Counted from the stretch's first letter, positions 48,137 through 57,078 are shown. The stretch is DNA of 64,000 bases from Bacteroidales bacterium UBA4116 (GCA_002381645.1 DFXE01000010.1:525191-589190), one strand, 5' to 3'. Translations and numbers: made by a program. The notes: a model not told the origin generated them from the sequence alone.

Positions 48137-48204
48137 TATAAAGAAACAGGCCTTTCAGTAGATAGCGTTCTATATAAGGTATGTCAAATCATTTAATAAG
48201 CTTT

Positions 48205-48601
48205 GGGGCTGACCGGTTTAGACAGCGGGTAGAAATGGTTTGTAAGCATGTAGTGCGTTGTTGTCTTGCACTTAAATCTCAGATAGCGAACAATTAACTG
48301 GCGAAAATAACTACGCTCTCGCTGCTTAATCGAAGTATAGTAGATTAAAGCTTAATTCCGGCACAAGGTGCTGGAACGTGACATCACCCGGATGCTGTTG
48401 CTCCGAAGCGTTCCGATCAGGTGGTGCAGCAATATCGGAGATAGCTTAAAGTATGCCTCGGACTTTAAGTGAAACTTTAGAGGATAAGGTTAGGGTTGGT
48501 GGCTTCGGTCTTGCCCTTTCCCGACAATTTAAGCGAAGATAAACATGTAGAAAGCAAATTAGTTCCTCGTTTGGACGAGAGTTCGAATCTCTCCAGCTCC
48601 A
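48205..48601 (+). ncRNA. ssrA: Transfer-messenger RNA (tmRNA)
   Basis: The ends form the alanyl tRNA-like domain: GGGGCTG (48205) pairs with CAGCTCC (48594-48600), and the T-arm loop TTCGAAT lies in the 3' part. The tag reading frame at 48300-48329 reads GENNYALAA then TAA, the tag type known from Porphyromonas and relatives. tmRNA rescues ribosomes stalled on broken messages and tags the product for proteolysis. CCA is not encoded. The 3' end is the usual target of tyrosine integrases, and a decayed integrase follows it. Confidence 0.97.
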
Positions 48602-48628
48602 CGAATAAAGAATTAATTTTAAGTAATT

Positions 48629-48662
48629 ATCCTGTAGTTCACTGAATTACAGGATTTTTTTA
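48629..48662 (+). terminator. Terminator after ssrA
   Basis: ATCCTGTAGTTC (48629-48640) pairs with GAATTACAGGAT with one mismatch and is followed by seven T residues. Confidence 0.85.
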
Positions 48663-48847
48663 TTTTAATAAAACTGTAATTTATTCCCTTTTAATACATT
48701 TGTTAGTCTACTTATTAGGTGGACTAAACTCAAAAATAACATAGTCCACCAAATAAGCCATAATCTGTTATTCAATATTATGCAAATTCACAAAAACCTC
48801 TTTATAAGAAAATTTGAATCACTTAAAATTATTAGAAAGGTGCAATT

Positions 48848-49350
48848 ATGAAAAGGAAAACTTTTATGATTCTGTTTTTCCTAAAAAGAACAAAATTGTT
48901 AAGAAATGGAGAAGCACACATTTATCTTAGAATTACTGTCGATGGTTTTAAGGCTGAATTTGGTATTCAACGTAGTATAAATGCTTCTGACTGCTTGATA
49001 AAAAAGGATGTGCCAAAGCTACTTCGGCCAAGAATAAGGAATTAAATCATTTTTTAGAGCATATTAGGCATAAGCTTTATACAATTCAAAAAGAATTGGA
49101 AGATGAAAATAGAATTGTTACTGCAGAACTCTTAAAGAATAGATATCTGGGAGTAAACAATTCTAATATAACATTTGTGGAATTATTAATCATAAAATTA
49201 AAGAATTAATAGGTAATGGGTTTACAGAAGCTACAGTTACCCGCCATGAAACTTCTAAAAAAATATTGTTGAGTTATTAAAATATAAATTTGACAAAGAA
49301 GATATTTTATTAAAAGATATTATTGCTGATTTTATTAAAGAGTATGTATT
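48848..49350 (+). pseudogene. Decayed tyrosine-recombinase integrase (N-terminal part only)
   Basis: The start, MKRKTFMILFFLKRTKLLRNGEA-like then IYLRITVDG, is the arm-binding domain of Bacteroidota tyrosine integrases. The frame breaks near 49012 and resumes in another frame (KNKELNHFLEHIRHKLYTIQKE... IVTAELLKNRYLG). It breaks again near 49195 (then KELIGNGFTEATVTRHETSKK) and near 49262 (VELLKYKFDKEDILLKDIIADFI). The catalytic domain with the R..HxxR..Y residues is absent. It is thus the remnant of an element that had integrated at ssrA, 250 bases upstream. Confidence 0.85.
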
Positions 49351-49455
49351 GATTTCGTGGATTCACAATTTGCGACTCATATTATATACTCTTCGAAAAC
49401 ACCATCTTCCACCCGGTTTTGTTTTCTATATAGACAGACGGCAAGCGCATTGTCT

Positions 49456-50163
49456 TTATCTACTCTCATCACCTTTCCGGCTTACCCAACCATGTATAAA
49501 AGCCATTTGGTAGAAATGTGTAGGTTTATTAAATCCAGCAGATTGGAGGATTCCTGCTACCTCTTGAGGCGGCAGAAAAGATATTCCGTTTTTGTGGGTT
49601 TGCCGGATATTTTCTATGGTTTGCGTCTGCACATTTCCTTCTGCCATCATTTGCGCCCATATTTTAACTTGCTGTTCATAATCGAAAGAGTTTATATCGC
49701 CTGAAAGGTCGGCATTTATAAGTGTTCCTCCCGGCTTCAGTTGTGCTGCAATATTTCTGAAAAAACTGATACGGGCTTCCTTATCATTTATAAATTGTGA
49801 TACGAGAATTGAGGTTGCCGCATCGTAATCGTTTGGCAACGAGAGGTTTTCGAGATAATCGGGATAAAACTCGCAACGGTTTTCGAATCCTAATTCACGA
49901 AGTCTTCTGCGACAAACGTCGAGCATGGCGGCGGAGGGGTCGATGGCAGCAAATGTCCATTTCGGAAATTTTTTAGCCATGAAGATGATTTCGGCTCCTG
50001 TTCCTGCTCCTACACATAGTATTTTCGCCTTTTCGGGTAGTTCGGTAAGGATTGCTCCCATTAGCAGGTGCAGTGAGTCATTAACGGGAGCGAGTTTCTC
50101 CCAGGTTTTGTCGTATGTCGCTGCTGAATTATCGAAAATTTCTTTTACTTTATCTTTTTCCAT
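49456..50163 (-). CDS. Class I SAM-dependent methyltransferase
   Basis: The 235-residue protein has the SAM-binding motif ILCVGAGTGAE (about residues 44-54), the acidic motif AAIDPSAAM, and post-motifs QLKPGGTLINADL. An N-terminal helical segment (VKEIFDNSAATYDKTWEKLAPVND) is typical of small-molecule methyltransferases. The substrate is unknown. It follows the integrase remnant and may be cargo of the lost element. Confidence 0.88.
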   Translation of the reverse strand: MEKDKVKEIFDNSAATYDKTWEKLAPVNDSLHLLMGAILTELPEKAKILCVGAGTGAEIIFMAKKFPKWTFAAIDPSAAMLDVCRRRLRELGFENRCEFYPDYLENLSLPNDYDAATSILVSQFINDKEARISFFRNIAAQLKPGGTLINADLSGDINSFDYEQQVKIWAQMMAEGNVQTQTIENIRQTHKNGISFLPPQEVAGILQSAGFNKPTHFYQMAFIHGWVSRKGDESR

Positions 50164-50580
50164 TATTGGTATGGTTATCCATATTGGGGCAAAGATACTA
50201 AAGTATATCCATATCTATTGCCTGTTGCGCCTGTTACTAATATTTTCATTATCTCCTTTGTTTTAATTACCCTGCAAAGTTCAACAAAGAAATGTTATGT
50301 ATTGTTTCGTGAAAGGCTCAAAGTTTGTTTCGGGGGAGGGTCAGAGTGCCCTTTTTTTTGCTATCTTTGCCCGATAAAATCATTAATTCAGATGTATAAC
50401 CATTTTTCCTGCAACACACCTCCTCCGGTAGCCTGAGGCTGAATAACCGGAATATCTATTAACTCATTTTGCCCTTAGTTCCTTAAGGGTGAATTTTCGT
50501 GTACATTGATAATTGCATTCAAGGTTGTTTGGCCTGTGTAAGGTATTCACATAGTTATATTATTAAAAAACAATCTTGAA
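50164..50580. other. Non-coding region with a gene-start remnant
   Basis: No complete gene is seen. On the minus strand 50249-50217 reads MKILVTGATGN, the invariant N-terminus of NAD-dependent epimerase/NmrA-type proteins, then the similarity stops. This is a truncated gene start lying directly upstream of the methyltransferase. The rest contains no convincing frame. The stretch before 50581 should hold the promoter of the EamA transporter. Confidence 0.5.
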
Positions 50581-51474
50581 ATGAAAAATATGAAATATAT
50601 TTTCATGGTTCTTCTTGGAGGGATCATGTATGGCACAATGTCGTCGTTCGTAAAGCTATCTTATTCGTGGGGCTATAATGCCGCGGAAATATCTTTTTCG
50701 CAAGCAGCACTGGCAGCACTGTTGCTGGGCGCGTGTGCCATTTTTACGAGGAAGACCGTCAAAGGGAAACTAACCCGCAGGGATATATTACCGTTAATCC
50801 TGACGGGAAGTGCTATCGGGTTGACTAATTTCCTCTATTACCAGTCGGTAAGCTATATTTCCGCTTCGCTGGCCATCGTTATACTGATGCAATTTACATG
50901 GTTCAGCCTTTTGCTGGAATGGATCATATTTTCTAAAAAACCGTCCCGACTGGAATTGCTGACGGTTTTCTTTATCCTTATCGGTACGGTGATGGCAGGA
51001 AATCTTTTAGAGGCGGAAGCTGCATCGTTTTCCTTAAAGGGTATTTTGCTCGCACTGTTTTCATCATTAACTTATGCCGTTTATATTGTAGCGAATGGAA
51101 GAACGGGTAAGGGTGTGCGCTGGCAGTCGAAAAGTACGGTTATCATGGTGGGATCAGCTATTACTATCTTTTTGATAAACAGCCGGACAATTGTATCTGA
51201 AAACCATTTCGGGGGAGAATTTCTGCTTTGGGCTGTCTTTCTTGCCGTAATCGGAACAACTATTCCGACCGCTCTATTTGCTGCGGGTATCCCCAAAATA
51301 GGGGCGGGAATCAGTTCTATTCTGATGACTGTGGAGCTTCCGGTTGCCGTATTGTGTGCAAGTGTAGTCTTAGGTGAGCATATCAGTCCTTTGCAAACAG
51401 CGGGGATAGTGGTTATGCTTGCAGCTATATCGGCGATGAATTATTATAAATCGGTGAAATCAAGGAAGGGGTGA
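50581..51474 (+). CDS. EamA/DMT-family transporter
   Basis: The 297-residue integral membrane protein has about ten membrane segments arranged as two EamA repeats (residues 1-140 and 155-290). Typical features are GGIMYGTMSSFVKLSY at the start, QFTWFSLLLEWIIF and a Pro-containing AVIGTTIPTALFAAGIPKIG stretch. Drug/metabolite transporters of this type export amino acids or metabolites; the substrate is unknown. It is encoded alone between the methyltransferase and the redox genes. Confidence 0.88.
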   Translation: MKNMKYIFMVLLGGIMYGTMSSFVKLSYSWGYNAAEISFSQAALAALLLGACAIFTRKTVKGKLTRRDILPLILTGSAIGLTNFLYYQSVSYISASLAIVILMQFTWFSLLLEWIIFSKKPSRLELLTVFFILIGTVMAGNLLEAEAASFSLKGILLALFSSLTYAVYIVANGRTGKGVRWQSKSTVIMVGSAITIFLINSRTIVSENHFGGEFLLWAVFLAVIGTTIPTALFAAGIPKIGAGISSILMTVELPVAVLCASVVLGEHISPLQTAGIVVMLAAISAMNYYKSVKSRKG

Positions 51475-51591
51475 TAATAATTTTACCCCAAAAGACATAC
51501 ACTTTTGGGGTAAAATTTAAGATGTTAGCTATATCCTGTACTGATAAAACACCAACCATATCATTATACACTTTTCTTATAGTATCATCTG

Positions 51592-52146
51592 CTAAACCCT
51601 CTCCAAAATTTGTTTTAAGAATTCTTTTCGATGTTCTTCTCCTCCATATACAACATTTTGGCAATTCAGCCATTCGGTATCATTTATCCCGACCCTCATT
51701 AAGGTCATTTGAATAAACGACTCAATAGGTGTTCTGAACATTTCGGTATCACCTGCTGAAGTAGTAATAAGATACGATTTTTTAATGTTTAATAAAGGAA
51801 CCAGATTATTATCAGATGAATACGAAAAGGCAAAATTGTAGAGCATTACTTTATCAAAAAAGCCTTTTAATATGGCCGGAAGAGTAGCCCACCAGATGGG
51901 AAATAAAAAAATGATTGTATCGGTTTCCTTAAGAATCTCCTGATATTTGGTAATCAGCGGATCTAAATGCTCACCTTTGTGATATACAGATAATTCTTCT
52001 TCCGTAAATATTGGATTAAAATTGTCTTTATGCAAATCTATTATTTGATACGGAGTATTTTCTTTCTCCCATTTAGCTATTATTGTGTTCATAATAGCTT
52101 TATTAAAACTACCATCCCATGGATGGACTGATACTATTGTCTTCAT
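51592..52146 (-). CDS. Flavodoxin-fold NAD(P)H-dependent oxidoreductase (MdaB/KefF-like)
   Basis: The 184-residue protein has the family patterns VSVHPWDGSFNKAIM (phosphate-binding loop) and FLFPIWWATLPAILKGFFDKVM (flavin/quinone site, about residues 79-100). Members reduce quinones and other electrophiles with NAD(P)H and FMN/FAD. It lies about 50 bases after an NTF2-like gene on the same strand, and an HxlR regulator is divergent; this is a common inducible detoxification layout. Confidence 0.88.
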   Translation of the reverse strand: MKTIVSVHPWDGSFNKAIMNTIIAKWEKENTPYQIIDLHKDNFNPIFTEEELSVYHKGEHLDPLITKYQEILKETDTIIFLFPIWWATLPAILKGFFDKVMLYNFAFSYSSDNNLVPLLNIKKSYLITTSAGDTEMFRTPIESFIQMTLMRVGINDTEWLNCQNVVYGGEEHRKEFLKQILERV

Positions 52147-52196
52147 TTTTTAACTTTTTATGAGTGATTAATAACTTCTTCCGCAACTCCTTTACA

Positions 52197-52625
52197 TTAT
52201 TTTTCAAAAGCTTTTAGAAAAGCGCACGGATCCCAGTATTCTTTATAAAAGTTGATTTTGCCTTCTTTGAGTGTGAAAAACATCACCCACTTTTGCGCAT
52301 ATAATTTTCCAGTGTCGGGGATTATTGTTTCTCCGGATGTTTCAGCCCAATATGTATTCTCATCTACAGTATAAACCCTCACATTTTCAAATCGGATATC
52401 AGGCATAGAAGTAAGTATCCCCTTTAAATGATTATACCATTCTTCATAATTCATTTCCCCAACCGCCCCTAACGAAGACGCGTAAGGAAACACGATAACT
52501 GCTTCCGGATGAAACAATCCAATGGTAATATCAGCGCCTTTACTATATGACTTTAAAAGCTGGTTAAAAATTGTTTCTCCCTGACTTTGCGTGGATTTAT
52601 CAATCCCTTTAAAATTATCTTCCAT
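52197..52625 (-). CDS. NTF2-like/SnoaL-type protein
   Basis: The 142-residue protein has the cone-shaped NTF2-like pattern: N-terminal helices (IFNQLLKSYSKGADITIGLFHPEAVIVFP) and a curved sheet (YWAETSGETIIPDTGKLYAQKWVMFFTLKEGKINFYKEYWDP). Such proteins may be enzymes or ligand-binding proteins; no catalytic residue can be assigned. It is probably co-transcribed with the flavodoxin-fold reductase and is divergent from the HxlR regulator at 52741. Confidence 0.8.
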   Translation of the reverse strand: MEDNFKGIDKSTQSQGETIFNQLLKSYSKGADITIGLFHPEAVIVFPYASSLGAVGEMNYEEWYNHLKGILTSMPDIRFENVRVYTVDENTYWAETSGETIIPDTGKLYAQKWVMFFTLKEGKINFYKEYWDPCAFLKAFEK

Positions 52626-52679
52626 TGTAAACTCATTTAATTATTAATGCTTTTGGTTTGCAATGTTAATCATTATTTT

Positions 52680-52695
52680 ATACTTTTGGAAGTAT
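52680..52695. promoter_or_regulatory. Candidate HxlR operator
   Basis: ATACTT-TTGG-AAGTAT is a perfect inverted repeat of 6-bp arms in the 115-bp gap between the divergent NTF2-like gene and the HxlR regulator gene. It is placed where a regulator could control both genes. Confidence 0.5.
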
Positions 52696-52740
52696 GAACC
52701 ATAAAGTGGTATAATTACCTAAAAGTAAAAATTAAGATAC

Positions 52741-53142
52741 ATGGGAAGTAGAAGCGAAAAAACAAATGAAAATTATTTGAAATTGCAGGAGAGTTTTAAG
52801 CTAAAGTCCAATTTAGATGAAAGTTGCATACTAAATCAATCCCTTACACTCATAGCCAATAAATGGACATTGCTTATTTTAATGGCATTAATGCAGGGGA
52901 CTAAAAGGACAAACGAACTGCAGAAACAAATTAATAACATATCACCCAAAATGCTGAATGAAACGCTCAAAAAATTAATGGATTATGGTATGGTAAAACG
53001 CAAGATATACCCGGAAATACCTCCCCGGGTAGAATATTCACTTACCGAATTTGGAATAAGTACTGCAGATCCGTTAGTTGCTTTATTAGATTGGTCAATA
53101 GAATGGGAGGAAGAATTGATAAAGTTGTATGAGAAGCGCTAA
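52741..53142 (+). CDS. HxlR-family transcriptional regulator
   Basis: The 133-residue winged-helix protein has the HxlR pattern: a cysteine near the start (ESCILNQ-like), LIANKWTLLILMALMQGTKRTNELQKQI, ISPKMLNETLKKL and the wing YPEIPPRVEYSLTEFG. Members often sense electrophiles or oxidants through the N-terminal Cys (about residue 31 here). It is divergent from the NTF2-like/reductase pair and probably represses or activates it through the nearby palindrome. Confidence 0.9.
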   Translation: MGSRSEKTNENYLKLQESFKLKSNLDESCILNQSLTLIANKWTLLILMALMQGTKRTNELQKQINNISPKMLNETLKKLMDYGMVKRKIYPEIPPRVEYSLTEFGISTADPLVALLDWSIEWEEELIKLYEKR

Positions 53143-53190
53143 TCAAGAGAAAAATATACTCATTAAGTGTATTTCTTTCTCTTTTGTTTA

Positions 53191-54060
53191 TCATAAAATA
53201 TTGATCTGCTCCCTGTATTCCTTCGGGTTCCTCCCTGTTATTGCATGAAACTGCTTAATGAAATAAGGGATATTATTATAACCGGACTCATAGGCAATCT
53301 GGGATACGGTAAGATTGGAATATGAAAGCAGCTTGCAGGCGTGTTCTATCCTGATTTCTGACAGACACTGAAAAATACTTTTATCTGTTTTTTGCTTGAA
53401 AGAACGGCAAAGCGCCGAGGGGTTCTGATTGACATACCCTGCAATTTCCTGTAGTACAACTTTGTCTTTAAAATGGTTGAACAGGTAAGCATACACTTTA
53501 TTAATCGGTTCGTTTGCCTCATCTATCCTATTTGAACTATTATAAGCCGTATCCGAAAGCAGTTTTGTTTTTTTGCACTGTGAAAGTTTCTCCAGAATAC
53601 GCAATAAATGGATTAACCGTGCTGTAAATTCAAGACCGTTGATGTCGTCGATCATCTGCTTTATTTCATTATAAAGTTCCCTGTCATAAAATCTTATGCC
53701 ATACTGGCTCTTACGCAGCAATTCATGGATTTCGCGGTAATCCGGGAGGTTCGCCATATTTAAAGGCAGAATATCCGGTAAGAATTGCAGGGTATCGCCA
53801 CCGCTTAGTTCTATTTCGGGCGAATTCTTCAACTTTGAATTACATAAATGAAGATGGGGAACATTACTCCCTATCAGGGCGATATCGCCTTCCCGGTAAT
53901 CTGCAACCCCCTCGCCTACAAACTGTTTCCCGCTTCCCTGGTTGAAAAGCATTATTTCAAATTCGGGATGTTTATGCCGTGGCAAAACAAATTGTGGATA
54001 GGGTACATGGCTACACAGGGTAGTCATCTTATGGATAATCTTTCGTTCTAAAACAGCCAT
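53191..54060 (-). CDS. AraC-family regulator with cupin-like sensor
   Basis: The 289-residue protein has an N-terminal cupin-like domain (VLPRHKHPEFEIMLFNQGSGKQFVGE, DIALIGSNVPHLH). Its C-terminal double helix-turn-helix reads KVVLQEIAGYVNQNPSALCRSFKQKT and LTVSQIAYESGYNNIPYFIKQFHAITGRNPKEYR. It probably senses a small molecule and controls a neighbouring gene set. It is convergent with the HxlR gene. Confidence 0.92.
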   Translation of the reverse strand: MAVLERKIIHKMTTLCSHVPYPQFVLPRHKHPEFEIMLFNQGSGKQFVGEGVADYREGDIALIGSNVPHLHLCNSKLKNSPEIELSGGDTLQFLPDILPLNMANLPDYREIHELLRKSQYGIRFYDRELYNEIKQMIDDINGLEFTARLIHLLRILEKLSQCKKTKLLSDTAYNSSNRIDEANEPINKVYAYLFNHFKDKVVLQEIAGYVNQNPSALCRSFKQKTDKSIFQCLSEIRIEHACKLLSYSNLTVSQIAYESGYNNIPYFIKQFHAITGRNPKEYREQINIL

Positions 54061-54246
54061 AATGATAATAAATATTAATGCAAATATAAGAAAGCATACT
54101 GCAAATAAAATAGAGTTTTATTAGAAATAGTTGCTTTAATTTTGTAGTATCGGTTTTTCGGAGATTTCCGGACATAAAACTCATAACGGCAAGCGGTTGT
54201 TTATACATATAAGTATATGCTCATAATTATTTTATATAATTATTTT

Positions 54247-54526
54247 GAGGCTGTGTCAACAGTGCAATCGCTCTTTGACTTAGTTACGAATTACCCCGGT
54301 AGGGGTAAAATGTGCATAACCCCGGGTCAGCGTAGCGCAGCCCGGGGAAGAAAAACACTGTCAACCTGAACCCCGAAGTGGGTTCAACCCCTTCAGGGTT
54401 GAGTTGGTGGGTGGTAACTCCTCATCCCCGGGTTACACTTCGTTCACCCGGGGTTATGCACATCTCACCCCTACCGGGGTAATTCGTAACATAATACAAG
54501 AGGGATATTACTTTTGACACACCCTC
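54247..54526. mobile_element. MITE-like element with IS-type ends and internal hairpins
   Basis: The ends GAGGCTGTGTCAACAG (54247-54262) and CTTTTGACACACCCTC (54511-54526) are terminal inverted repeats matching at 14 of 16 positions; the wording GAGG-TGTGTCAA resembles insertion-sequence ends. Inside, 54283-54490 is another inverted repeat (GTTACGAATTACCCCGGTAG... and its complement) enclosing GC-rich hairpins such as CCCCGGG...CCCGGGG. There is no coding capacity, so it would have to be moved by a transposase elsewhere. No clear target duplication was found. Confidence 0.7.
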
Positions 54527-54596
54527 ATCAATGATAATGCAAATTAATTATGAACAGTTACTTAATATAATTAATAGTAAATATAAAGTAAAGTTT

Positions 54597-55628
54597 ATGG
54601 AATACAGAAAAGTAAGTGGTTCGGGACTGTTTGTTCCGGCTTTGACATTGGGAACAGGAACGTTTGGCGGAACAAATGGTTTTGAGGGTTGGGGCAATAC
54701 CGACGTAACCCAGGCAAGCCGTATGGTGGATATATTCCTGGATGCCGGATTGAATATGTTCGATACGGCTGATATATATTCTATCGGGGTTTCGGAAGAA
54801 ATACTGGGGAAAGCTATCAGCGGTAAACGTAATCAGTTGCTTATATCTACAAAAGCAACTTTTCCGATGAGTGATAACCGGAATGATATGGGTAGTTCGC
54901 GCTGGCATATCATTAATGCGTGCGAAGCGAGTTTAAAGCGTCTTAATACCGACCATATCGACCTGTATTATATGCATGGTTTCGACGCCAATACTCCGGT
55001 AGAAGAAACTCTAAGTGCATTGGACAACCTGGTTAGCAGTGGGAAAGTACGCTACATAGGTTGTTCGAACTTTGCAGGCTGGCATTTGATGAAATCACTC
55101 TCTGTATCCGAAAGATATGGTTGGAGCCGGTATGTTGCACATCAGGTGTATTATTCCCTGCTGAACCGTGAGTTTGAATGGGAATTGATGACATTGGGTA
55201 TCGACCAGCAAGTGGGTACTTTTATCTGGAGCCCGTTGGCAGCCGGAAGACTCGGCGGACGTTACCGCCGTAATAATCCGATACCGAAAGATGGCCGGGT
55301 GGCTCGTGGTGGTTCTCCTGTTCCGGATGAGGTGATGTCTTACGACAGATTATATGACATTATGGATGTGTTGGACGATATTGCCGCTGAAACTGGAAAA
55401 ACAGTGGCGCAGGTTTCGCTCAACTGGTTGTTGCAACGCCCAACGGTATCCAGTCTGGTAATCGGAGCAAGCAATGAAGAGCAACTGAAACAGAATCTGG
55501 GTGCTGTGGGTTGGAATCTGTCAGAAGAGCAGGTGAAACGTCTGGACGATGCAAGCAAAACGCCGAAGACGTATCCGTACTGGCATCAGGACGAGAAGCC
55601 GTGGTTGGGTTCGCAGTTATATATTTAA
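54597..55628 (+). CDS. Aldo/keto reductase
   Basis: The 343-residue protein has the AKR (alpha/beta)8 pattern with the catalytic tetrad visible: Asp and Tyr in DAGLNMFDTADIYS, Lys in LLISTKATFP and His in DLYYMHGFD. The NADPH site is near the end (SSLVIGASNEEQLKQNL). The YhdN/Tas-like group reduces aldehydes and ketones. The start MEYRKVSGSGLFVP at 54597 matches the family; an upstream Met in the same frame reaches into the edge of the MITE-like element and is unlikely. A small HD-like gene follows 24 bases later. Confidence 0.92.
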   Translation: MEYRKVSGSGLFVPALTLGTGTFGGTNGFEGWGNTDVTQASRMVDIFLDAGLNMFDTADIYSIGVSEEILGKAISGKRNQLLISTKATFPMSDNRNDMGSSRWHIINACEASLKRLNTDHIDLYYMHGFDANTPVEETLSALDNLVSSGKVRYIGCSNFAGWHLMKSLSVSERYGWSRYVAHQVYYSLLNREFEWELMTLGIDQQVGTFIWSPLAAGRLGGRYRRNNPIPKDGRVARGGSPVPDEVMSYDRLYDIMDVLDDIAAETGKTVAQVSLNWLLQRPTVSSLVIGASNEEQLKQNLGAVGWNLSEEQVKRLDDASKTPKTYPYWHQDEKPWLGSQLYI

Positions 55629-55652
55629 TTGAAATGATGATGAAAAAAAAGG

Positions 55653-56240
55653 ATGGGAATTGACTTGAATATTCATAAACTAACAGAACAATTTGTTACA
55701 GAATCGTTCTTAAATGCCGGACGGAAACATGAAATCCGGCATCTTGAACGAACCCTTTACTGGCTCCGGCGGATATACCCACAAGCTGATGATGCTATGC
55801 TTATTGCAGCTATTTCCCACGACATCGAAAGGGCATTCCGGACTAATACAATATCAGCTAAAGAAAAGGAACTTGGCTTTATCAATGTTCATTTCTATCG
55901 GATTCACGAAGAACAGGGAGCCGAAATAATGGCTGCCTTTCTTAGAGAGCATAATCAACCCGGGGAATTTATTACGAAAGTTTACCGCTTGATTTCCCGA
56001 CACGAAGAAGGAGGCGATAAAGAACAAAATATTCTTAAAGATGCAGATAGTCTCAGTTTCCTCGAAAACAATATAAACTATTTTATAACCAATATGATAG
56101 AGGTCAGCGGATACGATGCAGTAAAGGAAAAAATATGCTGGATGTTCGATCGGATAACTACTCCTGAGGCAAGGCAACTGGCATTGCCATTTTATGAAGA
56201 TGCTGTAGGGGAATTAAATAAGATTAAAAATTCAAATTGA
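55653..56240 (+). CDS. HD-superfamily-like protein (DUF4202-type)
   Basis: The 195-residue protein has HEIRHLERTLYWLRRI with paired His residues, then SHDIERAF (the HD doublet) and a later KDADSLSFLENN with Asp. This is the metal-ligand order of HD-fold phosphohydrolases, and it resembles DUF4202 proteins. The substrate is unknown. It follows the aldo/keto reductase by 24 bases and overlaps the next start by one base, so it belongs to the same transcript. Confidence 0.72.
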   Translation: MGIDLNIHKLTEQFVTESFLNAGRKHEIRHLERTLYWLRRIYPQADDAMLIAAISHDIERAFRTNTISAKEKELGFINVHFYRIHEEQGAEIMAAFLREHNQPGEFITKVYRLISRHEEGGDKEQNILKDADSLSFLENNINYFITNMIEVSGYDAVKEKICWMFDRITTPEARQLALPFYEDAVGELNKIKNSN

Positions 56241-56943
56241 TGAAAAGTATTTTAAAAACAGTATTTGTAGCCGGAATGTTAGCTTTGCTTCCCGGCATCA
56301 CATTTAGTCAAAGCAACACAAAGAAAATGAAAATAATGGTAACAGGCCACAAAGGATTTATAGGCGGACACTTTGTGCAGGCATTCGCCGACAGGTATGT
56401 AATTGTAGGCTACGACCTGAAAGACGGTGACGATATTCTGGATTACGATAAGTTGAAAGAACGAATGAGGGGTTGTGAAGTGGTTGTTCATGAGGCTGCT
56501 ATTCCTGCTCCTGTTCCCGGTAAAAGTTATGAGGATTATATGCAGACGAATGTAATGGGAACGCTCAACGTACTGAAGGCTGCTGAAGAGAACGGTGTCA
56601 AAAGGGTGGTTTACGCGAGTTCGACTACGGTATATGGTATCGAAGGCGGCATCCCGTTTTCGTATCCTATCACTGAGGGGCAAATGTTCGTATCTCAATA
56701 TCTGAAAGCGGATGATTTGAGCTGTCGGGATATTGACCTTTCTTATCATACCAGCAAAGTGATGGCCGAGCAGATGGTGGCATGGTATGGCCTGAACAAA
56801 AAGATGCAGACGATTGCTCTTCGTTATGGACCTACGGAGCATGTGAACCTGGGCGCTCACCAAAGCACGGGAAATGCTGGGGTATGATCCTGAACCGGCT
56901 ACTTATCCGAAGGATAAAGTTGTGGCTACGTTTGAGGACAGGT
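56240..56943 (+). pseudogene. NAD-dependent epimerase/dehydratase with signal peptide and internal deletion
   Basis: The first 30 codons encode a signal peptide (MKSILKTVFVAGMLALLPG, cleavage after FSQ). From 56327 comes MKIMVTGHKGFIGGHFVQ, the normal cytoplasmic start of an extended SDR epimerase, with NAD motif GxxGxxG and the YASSTTVYG and YHTSK active-site segments. After GPTEHVNLGAHQS the frame ends at 56885. In another frame the true C-terminus (ALTKAREMLGYDPEPATYP) runs to a stop at about 56953. A block of about 50-90 codons has been lost with a frame change. The fused signal peptide is out of place for such an enzyme. Confidence 0.8.
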
Positions 56944-56956
56944 TGAAGCTTTGATT

Positions 56957-57078
56957 GGCGCGAAAGGTATAAGGCGCGAAAGGTTTAAGGCGTCAAGGTG
57001 TAAAATCTACCTTCGCGCTTTCCTGCTTTCGTGCCTTCGCGCTTAAATTCTTCGCGCTTAAACTCTTTGCGCTTAAAT
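56957..57078. repeat. Short GCGCGAAAGG / CTTCGCGCTTAA repeats
   Basis: GGCGCGAAAGGT occurs twice (from 56958 and 56974), with a diverged third copy. Its complement-like CTTCGCGCTT occurs four times between 57011 and 57074 (CCTTCGCGCTT, CCTTCGCGCTTAAA, CTTCGCGCTTAAA, CTTTGCGCTTAAA). The cluster is a mixture of direct and inverted copies between two convergent genes. Confidence 0.6.

Noticed and set aside
48300..48329. Small peptide gene GENNYALAA
   Set aside because: It is the tag-coding frame of the tmRNA and not an independent gene.
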